From: Pleurocapsa minor GSE-CHR-MK 17-07R | GTDB taxonomy: Bacteria > Chloroflexota > Anaerolineae > Aggregatilineales > Phototrophicaceae | Direction of reading: 5' to 3' | NCBI GenBank assembly: GCA_019359125.1 | Contig: JAHHHY010000001.1 | Location: forward strand, 956,679 to 1,020,678 | DNA: 64,000 bases | Program-made: the position numbers and the translations under genes | Shown here: piece by piece, positions 1 through 11,450 of the stretch | Layout of the letters: each line of letters starts with the position of its first letter | Position numbering within the stretch: position 1 is the first letter of the stretch | Notes under the pieces: model-generated | The model's input: only the letters and a program-made list of their open reading frames with translations | The model's database searches: none | What the model was told of the DNA's origin: nothing

Positions 1-2916
<2,916 letters not shown>

Positions 2917-2944
2917 AGCGCACGCAGGAGAGGATCGTCATATC

Positions 2945-3442
2945 ATGCCAGCGCGAGCCGTCTATCCGGGATCGTTTGATCCTATTCATAACGGGCACAT
3001 CGATATTGCCACCCGCGCCTCGCGTATTTTTGATGAGGTTATTGTGGGCGTGTACGACCTTCCCAAGAAGAAGCTGTTGTTCACCGTTGATGAGCGACTG
3101 GCGATGGCTAAGGATGCCTTAAGTCACGTCTCTAACATCAAGGTTGCGAAATTCTCCGGATTTACTGTAGACTATGCTAAACAGGTTGGCGCAATTGTGC
3201 TGGTGCGCGGGCTGCGCGTCTTCTCTGATTTTGAGTTCGAGTTTCGTATGGGCCTGGCCAATAAACGCCTTGACCCCACAATTGAAACAGTCTCAATCAT
3301 GACAGATGAGCAGCATATCGCAATAAGTTCCAGCACCATACGCGAAATTGCCGAGCTAGGCGGAGATGTCAGCAGTATGGTACCTCCGTTTATCGCGACA
3401 GCGCTGAAAAATCGCTATACTGAACGCAATAGTTCATCATAA
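2945..3442 (+). CDS. coaD: Pantetheine-phosphate adenylyltransferase (CoaD)
   Basis: Cytoplasmic enzyme that transfers AMP from ATP to 4'-phosphopantetheine, the penultimate step of coenzyme A synthesis. The start at 2945 has a strong AGGAGAGG ribosome site at 2926-2933 and gives 165 residues, the normal family length. The nucleotidyltransferase signature HNGH is at residues 15-18 after YPGSFDP, and the C-terminal ISSSTIREIA loop typical of CoaD is present. It sits between recG and a coiled-coil gene. Its codon use is visibly more AT-rich than both neighbours, which may reflect separate ancestry or a different expression level. Confidence 0.97.
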   Translation: MPARAVYPGSFDPIHNGHIDIATRASRIFDEVIVGVYDLPKKKLLFTVDERLAMAKDALSHVSNIKVAKFSGFTVDYAKQVGAIVLVRGLRVFSDFEFEFRMGLANKRLDPTIETVSIMTDEQHIAISSSTIREIAELGGDVSSMVPPFIATALKNRYTERNSSS

Positions 3443-3511
3443 TAGTCTGTCAGCAGATCCGAATCAGGCTCATCGCGGCGCGAATGACTGTTTCAAATAA
3501 GGGGCGTTAAT

Positions 3512-4078
3512 ATGGATATTCAACATCTTGTGGATCGCCTGGAAGAACTGATTGATGAAGGCCGTCACATGCCCTTCAGCAAGTTCACGCTGATCGATGA
3601 GGAGCGCGCCCTGGAACTGATCGACCAGATGCGTATCTCCATTCCAGAGGAAATCGAAAAGGCCGCCCGCGTGCTGGCCCAGCGTGACCGCATCCTGGCC
3701 CAGGCCAATGAAGAAGCCGCCCGCCTGGTGCAGCTGGCCCGCGAGCGCGGTGAATTACTGGTGGACCGCGAAGCGACGGTACAGGCGGCCGCCAATCGCG
3801 CCGCCAACATCGTGGAAGAAGCCCGTCAGGAAGCCGAAGAAATCACGAAGGGCGCAGATGCCTATGTGCTGGAACAGCTCTCCACGCTGGAATCCCAGCT
3901 CGACAAGATGATGGCCGTCGTGCGTAAAGGCATCAACACCGTCGTCACCACCGAACGGGAATCGGGCGACCCCAAGGGCACGGCAGTACAGGCGTCGCAG
4001 TTTGCGCGACCGGCAGCCTCCTCCTCTTCAGTCGAGGTGCCGCTCAACCAGCCCCCACGCGCTAAAGAGCAGGAATAA
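3512..4078 (+). CDS. Coiled-coil protein, SepIVA/DivIVA-like
   Basis: A 188-residue soluble protein. Residues about 1-45 form a short N-terminal helical region (HLVDRLEELIDEG). Residues about 45-140 are a continuous Ala/Glu/Arg-rich coiled coil resembling ATP synthase subunit b. A low-complexity Pro/Ser tail follows. No signal peptide or membrane segment is seen. Coiled-coil proteins of this type are found next to coaD in actinobacteria, where the SepIVA family acts in cell division and envelope growth. Assignment to that family is inferred from context and composition, not from a diagnostic motif. A terminator follows directly. Confidence 0.75.
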   Translation: MDIQHLVDRLEELIDEGRHMPFSKFTLIDEERALELIDQMRISIPEEIEKAARVLAQRDRILAQANEEAARLVQLARERGELLVDREATVQAAANRAANIVEEARQEAEEITKGADAYVLEQLSTLESQLDKMMAVVRKGINTVVTTERESGDPKGTAVQASQFARPAASSSSVEVPLNQPPRAKEQE

Positions 4079-4094
4079 GTTCTCTGATCTACCA

Positions 4095-4128
4095 CAGCAG
4101 CCGATTTCCATCCTCGGCTGCTGTTTTT
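4095..4128 (+). terminator. Rho-independent terminator after the coaD/coiled-coil unit
   Basis: A perfect 10-bp stem (CAGCAGCCGA / TCGGCTGCTG) with a 9-base loop is followed by five T residues, 16 bases after the stop at 4078. It probably ends the recG-coaD transcript. Confidence 0.9.
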
Positions 4129-4160
4129 ATTATTGATGACCAGGCAGGCAAGAACGCGCG

Positions 4161-6503
4161 ATGCGCCTGATCTATCTCAGCATCGGCTGGTGCGCCGGGA
4201 TTATTGCGGCCAGCGGGCTGACTTTCCTACCCGTGACCGTATGGCTGGCCGCAGGCCTTGCCCTGGCCGTGCTGGCCTGCCTGATGCCCAGCGGATGGCG
4301 ACTCCCCGTTGTCATTATCACGGCCGCTGCGCTGGGCGGCGCACGACTGACGGCCAGCCCCGTGCAAAGCCTCCTCGCTGACCGAGCGGACCGCGGCGGC
4401 CTGAGCATCGAAGGTGTGGTGACGCAGCCACCCCGGCGCTCTGGAAGTACGCTTATCGTGCGTGCTTCCGTTCAGTCCGTCACGCAGGACGGACAAACCG
4501 TTCCCGCCAGCGAAAATATCCGCATTCGCGCCAGCATCAGCGCCCCCGTGCAGGTGGGAGATACGATCATTGCCACGGGGCAGATCATCAGCCCGTATGT
4601 CTTCGATCGTTTTTCGTATGCCGATTCGCTGGAGCGACAGGGCATTTTCGCGCTCATGACAGATGCCAGCATCCAGGTCACTGGAGAAAACTCGGCCTTT
4701 TCCGTACAACGGGGGCTATATGGCTTTCGTGACCGGCTGAGCGACACGATCCGCAGGCATCTGCCAGAGCCAGCGGCAGGGCTGCTGGTCAGCATCGTCT
4801 TCGGAGATGACAGCACGCTGTCAGATGGCGTGCGTGAGGCGTTTGCAGTCAGCGGGGCGGCCCATGTGCTGGCGGTCAGCGGATTCAATATGCTGGTGCT
4901 GGCCTCAACTGTGCAGGCCTTATTCTCCCGCCTGCCGGTCCGGCGTGAGCTGTCTGCCCTCCTGGCGCTGGCCGTGATCCTCGCCTATACGCTGATGACC
5001 GGCGCATCCCCGGCGATCCTGCGCGCTGCCCTGATGAGCGCGCTGCTGATCGTGGGAGCCGCCCTGCGCCGAAAGTCGTTCCTGCCTGCCTCGCTGTGTG
5101 CAGCGGTCATCGGCATTACGCTGCTCGACCCGAACGCATTGTGGGACATCGGTTTCCAGCTCAGCACACTGACCACGCTTGCGCTGTGGCAGTTCAGCAT
5201 GCCGGTCGAGCGAAGATTGGCAGGCATGGCCACCTGGTTAATTCCTCGTCGCGGCGCGACCCAAAGCACACTTCTGACAGTCGGCAGACTGGCAGCGCCG
5301 AATCTGGCCGCCAGCATCGCCGCTGTCCCGCTGACCGCGCTTCACTTTGGCGCCATTTCGCTGGTGTCGCCAATAGTCAGCCTGTTGATTGTGCCGCTGC
5401 AACCCTTCATCATGATGGTAGGCGCGTCGGCGACTTTGATCGGACTCCTCTGGGACGGCCTGGCAGGATTGCTGCTGACAGCCTGCTATGTGCCAATCGC
5501 CTTTACGATACAGATCGTCCGGCTGGGAGCCGCGATCCCGTTTGCACAGATCACAACCGATATCGCGCCGACGATCCTCGGCCTTGCGCTGGCGTTATGG
5601 ATAGGAGTGACGATGGTGGCTGCGGCTGTCCCTGAAATGACGAATCGCGCCAGGGCATTCTTTGCATCGCGCAGGCTCAGCACGGGGCTGATCGTGTGCG
5701 CGCTCATCCTGTTTGGCCTGGGCAGTGACGCGCTGGGCAAGCGGCCCGATGGCCTGCTGCATCTCTGGTTTCTGAATATGGGCGGGCAAAATGCGGTGCT
5801 CATGCGCACGCCAGACGGCGCCAATGTGCTGGTCGACGGTGGCGCCATGCCCGCCAATCTGCTAACGGCGCTGGGCGAACGCCTGCCTTTTCATGATCGC
5901 CATCTGGCACTCGCGCTGATTACGCGACCAGCGGCCGCGTCTTTTGGCGCGCTGGGGGATGTGCTGAGCCGTTACAGCGTGGGCAGCATCGTCACCAATG
6001 GGCAGAGCGCGCTCGACAGCCAGTTTGCGGCGCTGATGGCCGCCCACAGCGGCACTATTGTCTCGGCACAGCGTGGCTATCGCATGACCTTCAGCGATGG
6101 CGTACACCTCGACATCCTGTCGCCTGCGGGCACGCCGGGGCTGGATGAGGCACAAACCGACCATGCGCTCGTGACGACGGTGCAGTATGGTGACATTCGC
6201 TTCTTACTGGGTGGGGATGCCAGCGGTGGGCTTCAGGAAGAGCTGACCACCTGCTGCGCCGATGCGCTGGCCGCCCATGTCGTACAGGGATCAACCAGCT
6301 TCGGGCGCATCAACGAAGCCTTCTGGACGGCTGCTGAGCCTGGCCACATCGTGCTGCACAACCGGGTGGCTGCTGAAGCGTCCGATGTGGCGCGGTCTTT
6401 TGCAACTATGCTGCCTGATGTCGGGCTATACGACACCTTCTACGGGGATATTCATTTCTGGACGGACGGCACTCAGGTATGGCACAGCCAGTCATCGGGC
6501 TGA
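4161..6503 (+). CDS. comEC: ComEC/Rec2 DNA-uptake channel with degenerate MBL domain
   Basis: Polytopic membrane protein of 780 residues related to ComEC, which carries single-stranded DNA across the cytoplasmic membrane during transformation. Order: N-terminal membrane helices, an OB-like DUF4131 region (about 80-170), the Competence core with VFGDDSTLSDGVREAFAVSGAAHVLAVSG (about 208-240; the last part matches the ComEC SG-H-LA-VSG signature), further helices, and a C-terminal metallo-beta-lactamase-like domain from about 530. In that domain the usual THxDxDH ligand motif reads TRPAAAS near residues 586-592, and the HHGS motif reads VQGS near 707-710, so every visible metal ligand is lost. 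The fold landmarks LVDGG and GGDASGG remain. DNA-channel function is plausible; nuclease activity is not. Confidence 0.92.
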   Translation: MRLIYLSIGWCAGIIAASGLTFLPVTVWLAAGLALAVLACLMPSGWRLPVVIITAAALGGARLTASPVQSLLADRADRGGLSIEGVVTQPPRRSGSTLIVRASVQSVTQDGQTVPASENIRIRASISAPVQVGDTIIATGQIISPYVFDRFSYADSLERQGIFALMTDASIQVTGENSAFSVQRGLYGFRDRLSDTIRRHLPEPAAGLLVSIVFGDDSTLSDGVREAFAVSGAAHVLAVSGFNMLVLASTVQALFSRLPVRRELSALLALAVILAYTLMTGASPAILRAALMSALLIVGAALRRKSFLPASLCAAVIGITLLDPNALWDIGFQLSTLTTLALWQFSMPVERRLAGMATWLIPRRGATQSTLLTVGRLAAPNLAASIAAVPLTALHFGAISLVSPIVSLLIVPLQPFIMMVGASATLIGLLWDGLAGLLLTACYVPIAFTIQIVRLGAAIPFAQITTDIAPTILGLALALWIGVTMVAAAVPEMTNRARAFFASRRLSTGLIVCALILFGLGSDALGKRPDGLLHLWFLNMGGQNAVLMRTPDGANVLVDGGAMPANLLTALGERLPFHDRHLALALITRPAAASFGALGDVLSRYSVGSIVTNGQSALDSQFAALMAAHSGTIVSAQRGYRMTFSDGVHLDILSPAGTPGLDEAQTDHALVTTVQYGDIRFLLGGDASGGLQEELTTCCADALAAHVVQGSTSFGRINEAFWTAAEPGHIVLHNRVAAEASDVARSFATMLPDVGLYDTFYGDIHFWTDGTQVWHSQSSG

Positions 6504-6511
6504 CGTGCACT

Positions 6512-6907
6512 TTACAGCGTGCTCTGCTCGGTGAACCAGAACCAGAAGAAATACACAGCCCCAACCAGCGCCGTCAGAACGAGCGGAATGACAACCTTCG
6601 CCTTCTTTTTGGCGCGGATAATGCCGGCGGCCAGCATCGGAAACACAAACGGAATAATGTTCAGCACGAACATGCCGAAATCGGTGTTTCTCAGCAGCGG
6701 TGGCCTGGCCGACAGGCTCAGCTTGGCGATAACGACTGCCAGCAGGATAGCGCCAACCAGCAGGGTCGCCAGCAGATTTTTGTCGGGCATCAGGAACAGC
6801 GCAAGTAACGAAAGTACAAAGATGGTATACAGGAAAATATTCCAGATGGCATCGCCTGTGCCCGGTCCGAGTAAGGCGAGAATGTCATTCAGTTGCAGGC
6901 CATTCAT
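6512..6907 (-). CDS. Small four-helix membrane protein, unknown
   Basis: A 131-residue hydrophobic protein with about four predicted membrane helices, a basic RAKKKAK loop before the last, and a short C-terminal tail. The start at 6907 is preferred because GATGAGG lies six bases upstream; a GTG at 6922 would add five residues. It is convergent with comEC (8-base gap) and divergent from the YihY gene. No family is recognised. Confidence 0.7.
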   Translation of the reverse strand: MNGLQLNDILALLGPGTGDAIWNIFLYTIFVLSLLALFLMPDKNLLATLLVGAILLAVVIAKLSLSARPPLLRNTDFGMFVLNIIPFVFPMLAAGIIRAKKKAKVVIPLVLTALVGAVYFFWFWFTEQSTL

Positions 6908-7003
6908 AGCGATCCTCATCACACAAATAATTCGCCCACAGTGTAACGCATGTTACCATTGTCAGGTATAGAGTTTCGTTGACCAAATAAGGCACACGAT
7001 TCA

Positions 7004-8002
7004 ATGACCCCATCGCTTCCCCCCTGGCAGGCCCGGCTGAGAAGCCGGTTGCAAGTCATGGCCGGCCCGTATGCAGCCTTGTGGAAGCAGCAGGCAGAGC
7101 CGGTGCAGGCGCTGCCCCGATTCCTGTGGGCTGCCGTGCTCAGCTACTTCAAATTTGGGCCGCTGCGGGCATCGGCGCTGGCTTACTATGCCGTCTTCTC
7201 GTTGTTTCCGCTGACACTGCTGATCGCCGTAGGTGTCTCGCGCTTGCTGGGGCCGGCGCTGGCCGAACAACAAATCACGCTCGCGCTGTCGTCGCTGCTG
7301 CCACCCAACACCAGCGAGGCGCTCGTCAGCGTGCAAAGCAATGTGCAGCAGGCACTGGAACAAAGTGGTTCGTTCACCATCATCGCGCTGCTGGGCTTGC
7401 TGTGGTCGGGACTGGGGCTGTTCACGGGCATCAGCAATGCGCTCGACCAGATTTTTGATGCCCCAGCCCGCTCGATCTGGCGGCAGCGGCTGGTGGCCCT
7501 GCTGATGGCCTTCGCGCTGCTGGGCCTGCTCACCCTGTCCTTCCTCAGCTCGGCTGTGATTCGGTTGGTCGGGGTGTTTATCTTCGATCCCTCAAACTTC
7601 TGGATCAGCGTGGGTGCCTATGCCCTGCCCGTGGGACTGAACCTGGTGATCTTCAGCCTGTTGTTCAAATTCGTGCCAGCGCGGCGGGTGCACTGGGATG
7701 CCGTGTGGCCGGCCGCCCTGATCGGCGCACTGGCATGGGAAATGGCGAAAGCAGCATTCGGCTGGTATCTGGCCAATGTCGCCAATTATCAGTTCATCTA
7801 TGGCACGCTGGCCACCGGCATCATCCTGCTGTTCTGGGCATTTCTGATCGCGACCATCTTTCTGGTCTGTGCAGAGCTGTGCGCGGCGCTGAACGCGTGG
7901 TACATCCTGTACTTTGTGTCGCCACCAGACGAGCACAGCACCCAGGTCACCATCGACATTCGCCCGGTGTCGTCCCTGCCAGAGCGCACGCGCTCTCCCT
8001 GA
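7004..8002 (+). CDS. YihY/BrkB family inner membrane protein
   Basis: A 332-residue protein with the family's hallmark six membrane helices. Characteristic strings are ASALAYYAVFSLFPLTLLI near residues 62-80, and the paired helices ending in YGTLATGIILLFWAFL around 265-285. YihY proteins were once labelled ribonuclease BN, a name now considered wrong, and their biochemical role is uncertain. A short non-conserved C-terminal tail follows. The next gene is nusB, 57 bases downstream. Confidence 0.93.
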   Translation: MTPSLPPWQARLRSRLQVMAGPYAALWKQQAEPVQALPRFLWAAVLSYFKFGPLRASALAYYAVFSLFPLTLLIAVGVSRLLGPALAEQQITLALSSLLPPNTSEALVSVQSNVQQALEQSGSFTIIALLGLLWSGLGLFTGISNALDQIFDAPARSIWRQRLVALLMAFALLGLLTLSFLSSAVIRLVGVFIFDPSNFWISVGAYALPVGLNLVIFSLLFKFVPARRVHWDAVWPAALIGALAWEMAKAAFGWYLANVANYQFIYGTLATGIILLFWAFLIATIFLVCAELCAALNAWYILYFVSPPDEHSTQVTIDIRPVSSLPERTRSP

Positions 8003-8059
8003 ACAGGGCAACTTGTCAGTTCTTTTTCAGGCGGGAATACGGTACTATAACCAGTCATT

Positions 8060-8614
8060 ATGCACACAGGAAACAAGCCAGTCATGGTGAAAAGACTCCC
8101 CGACCTAGACCCTGAAGAAACAGACATCACCGAAATTGAATTCAAAGAGCCGCTGCATGCCACCGAAAGCATGGCGCGCAGGATCGCTCTGCAGGTGCTG
8201 TATGAGGCCGATATCGCCGGACACTTCCCCGGCCTGGTCATGGCGCGCGTGCTGGATGAGCGACAGCCCGAACAGCCGATCGCCATCCGCGTGCGCGAAC
8301 TGGTGGAAGGTGTATTCAATCACTATCCGGATATGGACCCGCTGATCGCGAAGTACGCGCCGGAATTCCCCCTGGACCAGATTGCAGTCATCGACCGCAA
8401 CATCCTGCGCATCGCGATTTTTGAATTCGCGATTGATACCCGCACGCCGGTTGGTGCGGCCATCGACGAAGCCGTGGAGCTGTCCAAGGTGTTCGGTGCG
8501 GATGGCAGTGCCAGCTTCACCAATGGCGTGCTGGGGGCCATTGCCGCAAATCCGTCGGATTATGAGGCGCTGCGCGGCCCAAAAGCAGGCACGGCGTCTG
8601 AAAGCGAAAGCTAG
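8060..8614 (+). CDS. nusB: Transcription antitermination factor NusB
   Basis: All-alpha RNA-binding protein that joins NusE (S10) at boxA in ribosomal antitermination. Diagnostic features are ARRIALQVLYEADI near residues 37-50 and the C-terminal block AVIDRNILRIAIFEF followed by PVGAAIDEAVELSKVFG. Two starts are possible: ATG 8060 and ATG 8084. The second has AGGA 12 bases upstream and may be the real one, removing eight residues. About 35 N-terminal residues (acidic) extend beyond typical NusB. It is followed four bases later by tatC and then arginase, so the three are probably cotranscribed. Confidence 0.95.
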   Translation: MHTGNKPVMVKRLPDLDPEETDITEIEFKEPLHATESMARRIALQVLYEADIAGHFPGLVMARVLDERQPEQPIAIRVRELVEGVFNHYPDMDPLIAKYAPEFPLDQIAVIDRNILRIAIFEFAIDTRTPVGAAIDEAVELSKVFGADGSASFTNGVLGAIAANPSDYEALRGPKAGTASESES

Positions 8615-8618
8615 AATT

Positions 8619-9416
8619 ATGCGTATCCTGCCCCGCCGTCGCCCCAGGCCGGCGCCCCCCGCGCCGGAGCAGACTGACACAGAACTGCGGATGTCGATTT
8701 TCGACCATCTGAATGAGCTGCGGTCGCGCTTCACCAAAGCGGCCATCATGCTGGTCATCGGCTTTGCCATCGGCATGGCGATATCGGGGCCGGTGCTGGA
8801 ATTTCTGAAGCAACCCTACGGCGCATCGCAATTTGTCACGCTCGGCCCGACCGACTCAGTCGTCGCCTATTTCCGCGTCGCGCTGCTGATCGGCGGCATC
8901 ATCGCCATTCCCGTCATCACCTACCAACTGCTGATGTTCGTGCTGCCGGGGCTGACCAATCGGGAACGGCGCATCTTCCTGATGGCCTTGCCGGCCATCT
9001 TCCTGCTGTTCATCGTGGGCGTGGTCTTCACCTGGGCGGTACTGATTCCGCCTGCCATCGGCTTTTTTGACAATTTCATGCCGGAGCTGTTTGTCGCACA
9101 GTGGACGGCCGACCGCTACCTGGGGTTCGTGACCGCACTCATCTTCTGGATGGGTGTCGCCTTTGAGACCCCGCTGATCTTCTTTGTGCTCGGCATCCTT
9201 GGCATTGTCGAAGCCAGGACGCTGATCAAAAACTGGCGCATCGCTATCGTGGGCGCGGCTGTCGCTGCCGCGATTATCACCCCCACCGTGGACCCTGTGA
9301 ACATGTTTCTCGTCGTTGGGCCGCTGTTGGCGCTGTATCTGCTCAGCATCATCCTGGTCGTCATCGCGCGGCGTATTGCCCGCTTAAGCGGCCGCACACA
9401 AACGGAGACACTATGA
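8619..9416 (+). CDS. tatC: Sec-independent translocase component TatC
   Basis: Polytopic receptor of the twin-arginine pathway that recognises RR signal peptides of folded substrates. The 265-residue protein starts at ATG 8619. After a Pro/Arg-rich cytoplasmic leader comes the canonical HLNELRSR motif (near 29-37), then six membrane helices. The second periplasmic region contains FDNFMPELF, and LGFVTALIFWMGVAFETPL matches the family. No tatA or tatB is visible in the window. A possible substrate is the RR-signal MBL protein at 53.9 kb. It overlaps arginase by ATGA. Confidence 0.96.
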   Translation: MRILPRRRPRPAPPAPEQTDTELRMSIFDHLNELRSRFTKAAIMLVIGFAIGMAISGPVLEFLKQPYGASQFVTLGPTDSVVAYFRVALLIGGIIAIPVITYQLLMFVLPGLTNRERRIFLMALPAIFLLFIVGVVFTWAVLIPPAIGFFDNFMPELFVAQWTADRYLGFVTALIFWMGVAFETPLIFFVLGILGIVEARTLIKNWRIAIVGAAVAAAIITPTVDPVNMFLVVGPLLALYLLSIILVVIARRIARLSGRTQTETL

Positions 9417-10318
9417 GCGAAACCAAGAAGCCATCCCTGCAGATTTTTGGCGTGCCGATGGACCTGGGCCAGAAGCGCCGCGGCGTCGATATGGGCGGCA
9501 GCGCCCTGCGCTATGCCGGGTTGCAAAACCGACTCGAACGCCTCGGCTATGACGTGACCGACCTGGGCAATGTCAATACGCCGGTGGTGGAACAGGTGGA
9601 CGACGACCCGATTGACGGGCTGGCACACAATGCCAAGTCGATCATCGACGTCTGCACCGAGGCCTATCGCCTGACCAAAGCCAGCATGGCGGACGGCCAC
9701 ACCGTCATCGCGATGGGCGGCGACCACAGCATCTCGATGGGCACCGTCTCGGCGGCTAACGAAGCCTGCAAGCGCCTCGGCGTGTTGTGGGTGGATGCCC
9801 ACGGGGACTTCAATACGCCCTTCACGACGCCATCCGGCAACGTGCACGGCATGGTCGTGGCTTCGCTGACCGGGCGCTGCCCTGCCCCGCTGCAAATTTC
9901 GCCAAAAGTCGTCGAAGACAGCCAGGTCGCCATGATTGGCATCCGCGACCTGGATGCTGAGGAACGCGTGGCGCTGGCGGCCAGCGGCGTGACCGTGCGC
10001 ACCATGCGCGACATCGACGAGCGCGGCATGGCCTTCGTCGTGCAGGAAATCATCCGCACGTTTGCCGACTGCGACGCCATTCATGTCAGCCTGGATATGG
10101 ACTCGCTGGACCCGCAGGTGGCGCACGGCGTGGGCACGCCGGTGCCTGGTGGCCTGACCTATCGTGAGGCGCACCTGCTGATGGAAATGCTGGCTGACGA
10201 CGGGCGCGTGCGCTCGCTGGACGTGGTGGAAATCAACCCCATCCTGGACGACACTAACCGCACGGCGACCGTCGCGGTAGAACTGGTCGCCAGCTTATTC
10301 GGGCAGCGCATCCTCTAG
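9413..10318 (+). CDS. rocF: Arginase
   Basis: Ureohydrolase that splits L-arginine to ornithine and urea using a binuclear Mn centre. The 301-residue length fits. Metal ligands are visible in GGDHS (about residues 101-105), DAHGD (about 126-130) and SLDMDSLDP (about 226-234), and SGNVHGM after the second motif matches arginases rather than agmatinases. Translation is coupled to tatC through a 4-base ATGA overlap. The 3' end overlaps the convergent rlmN by 24 bases. Confidence 0.93.
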   Translation: MSETKKPSLQIFGVPMDLGQKRRGVDMGGSALRYAGLQNRLERLGYDVTDLGNVNTPVVEQVDDDPIDGLAHNAKSIIDVCTEAYRLTKASMADGHTVIAMGGDHSISMGTVSAANEACKRLGVLWVDAHGDFNTPFTTPSGNVHGMVVASLTGRCPAPLQISPKVVEDSQVAMIGIRDLDAEERVALAASGVTVRTMRDIDERGMAFVVQEIIRTFADCDAIHVSLDMDSLDPQVAHGVGTPVPGGLTYREAHLLMEMLADDGRVRSLDVVEINPILDDTNRTATVAVELVASLFGQRIL

Positions 10319-11404
10319 ATCAACCGTGGCGGTGTCGTCGCCACCGGCGCGGCGTGCCCGTTCCACTTTCGACTTCAGCTGTCCGCAGCCGGCGTCGATG
10401 TCGATGCCGCGCCGCACACGTGAAGTCGCGGTGATGTTGTACGTGGCCAGGATGGCGATGAACTGTTCCACACGTGCCGTCACCGACGGGTCGCCTTCAA
10501 AGCCGCCCGTGGGATTGAGCGGAATCACGTTCACATGGCAATTCAGGCCATTGAGAAGTTGGCCCAGCGTGTGCGCCTGCACAGGCGTGTCGTTCTGGCC
10601 GTTAATCAGCGTCCACTCAAACGTCATGCGGCGGCCAGACTTGCGCACGTAGTAGCGACAGGCCGCGATCAGATCGTTCAGCGGATAGCGGCGGTTCACG
10701 GGCAGCAGCGCGCTGCGCTCGGCATCGGTGGCCGCGTGCAGGCTGACCGCCAGCTTCACCTGTAAATCCTCATCGGCAAAGCGCCGGATCATCGGCACCA
10801 GACCCACCGTGCTGATGGTGATGTGGCGCGCGCCGATGCCCAGGTCGTTCATCAGCCTGCGCACCGCGGCAATCGAATTGTCGTAGTTGTGGAACGGCTC
10901 GCCCATGCCCATCAGCACGACGTTGCTCAGGCGGTCACCCTTTGCCTCCAGGTCGCGCGCGAAATACAGCGCCTGCTCGAAAATCTCATCGGCCGTGAGC
11001 TGGCGCGCAAAGCCCATCTGGCCGGTCGCGCAGAACACGCAGCCCATCGCGCAGCCCGCCTGCGTGGAAATACACGCGGTGCGGCGCTCATCGTCATATT
11101 CCATCAGCACAGACTCAATCAACTGACCGTCGTGCAGGCGAAACAGGCGCTTCACTGTGCCATCGACGCTGTGCTGCTCGGCATCCACTTCCAGCGCACC
11201 CAGGCGGTATGCGCCATCAAGCTGTTCGCGCAGCGCGCGCGGCAGATTGGTCATTTTGTCAAAGCTGTCCACGCGGCTGTCATACAGCCAGTCCCACACC
11301 TGTTTGGCGCGAAACTTCGGCTGGCCCCAGCCCGCCAGCAGGCCGGTCAGGTCTTGCAGTGTCAGCCCATAGATATCCGCTTTTTGCGGCAGTACTATCG
11401 TCAT
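10295..11404 (-). CDS. rlmN: 23S rRNA / tRNA adenine-C2 methyltransferase RlmN
   Basis: Radical-SAM enzyme methylating C2 of A2503 in 23S rRNA and A37 in some tRNAs. The 369-residue protein shows the CxxxCxxC cluster motif in [15 protein letters not shown] (about residues 117-131), the glycine-rich [11 protein letters not shown]-binding stretch, and the catalytic cysteine in the C-terminal DIDAGCGQL context. Start ATG 11404. It is transcribed alone, convergent with arginase. A Cys at the Cfr-specific position could not be judged, but the overall sequence reads as RlmN. Confidence 0.96.
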   Translation of the reverse strand: MTIVLPQKADIYGLTLQDLTGLLAGWGQPKFRAKQVWDWLYDSRVDSFDKMTNLPRALREQLDGAYRLGALEVDAEQHSVDGTVKRLFRLHDGQLIESVLMEYDDERRTACISTQAGCAMGCVFCATGQMGFARQLTADEIFEQALYFARDLEAKGDRLSNVVLMGMGEPFHNYDNSIAAVRRLMNDLGIGARHITISTVGLVPMIRRFADEDLQVKLAVSLHAATDAERSALLPVNRRYPLNDLIAACRYYVRKSGRRMTFEWTLINGQNDTPVQAHTLGQLLNGLNCHVNVIPLNPTGGFEGDPSVTARVEQFIAILATYNITATSRVRRGIDIDAGCGQLKSKVERARRAGGDDTATVDLEDALPE

Positions 11405-11450
11405 CGTCTTGCAATTCTCTCATATTTACAGGTGCAGAGGCTGATCGTCG

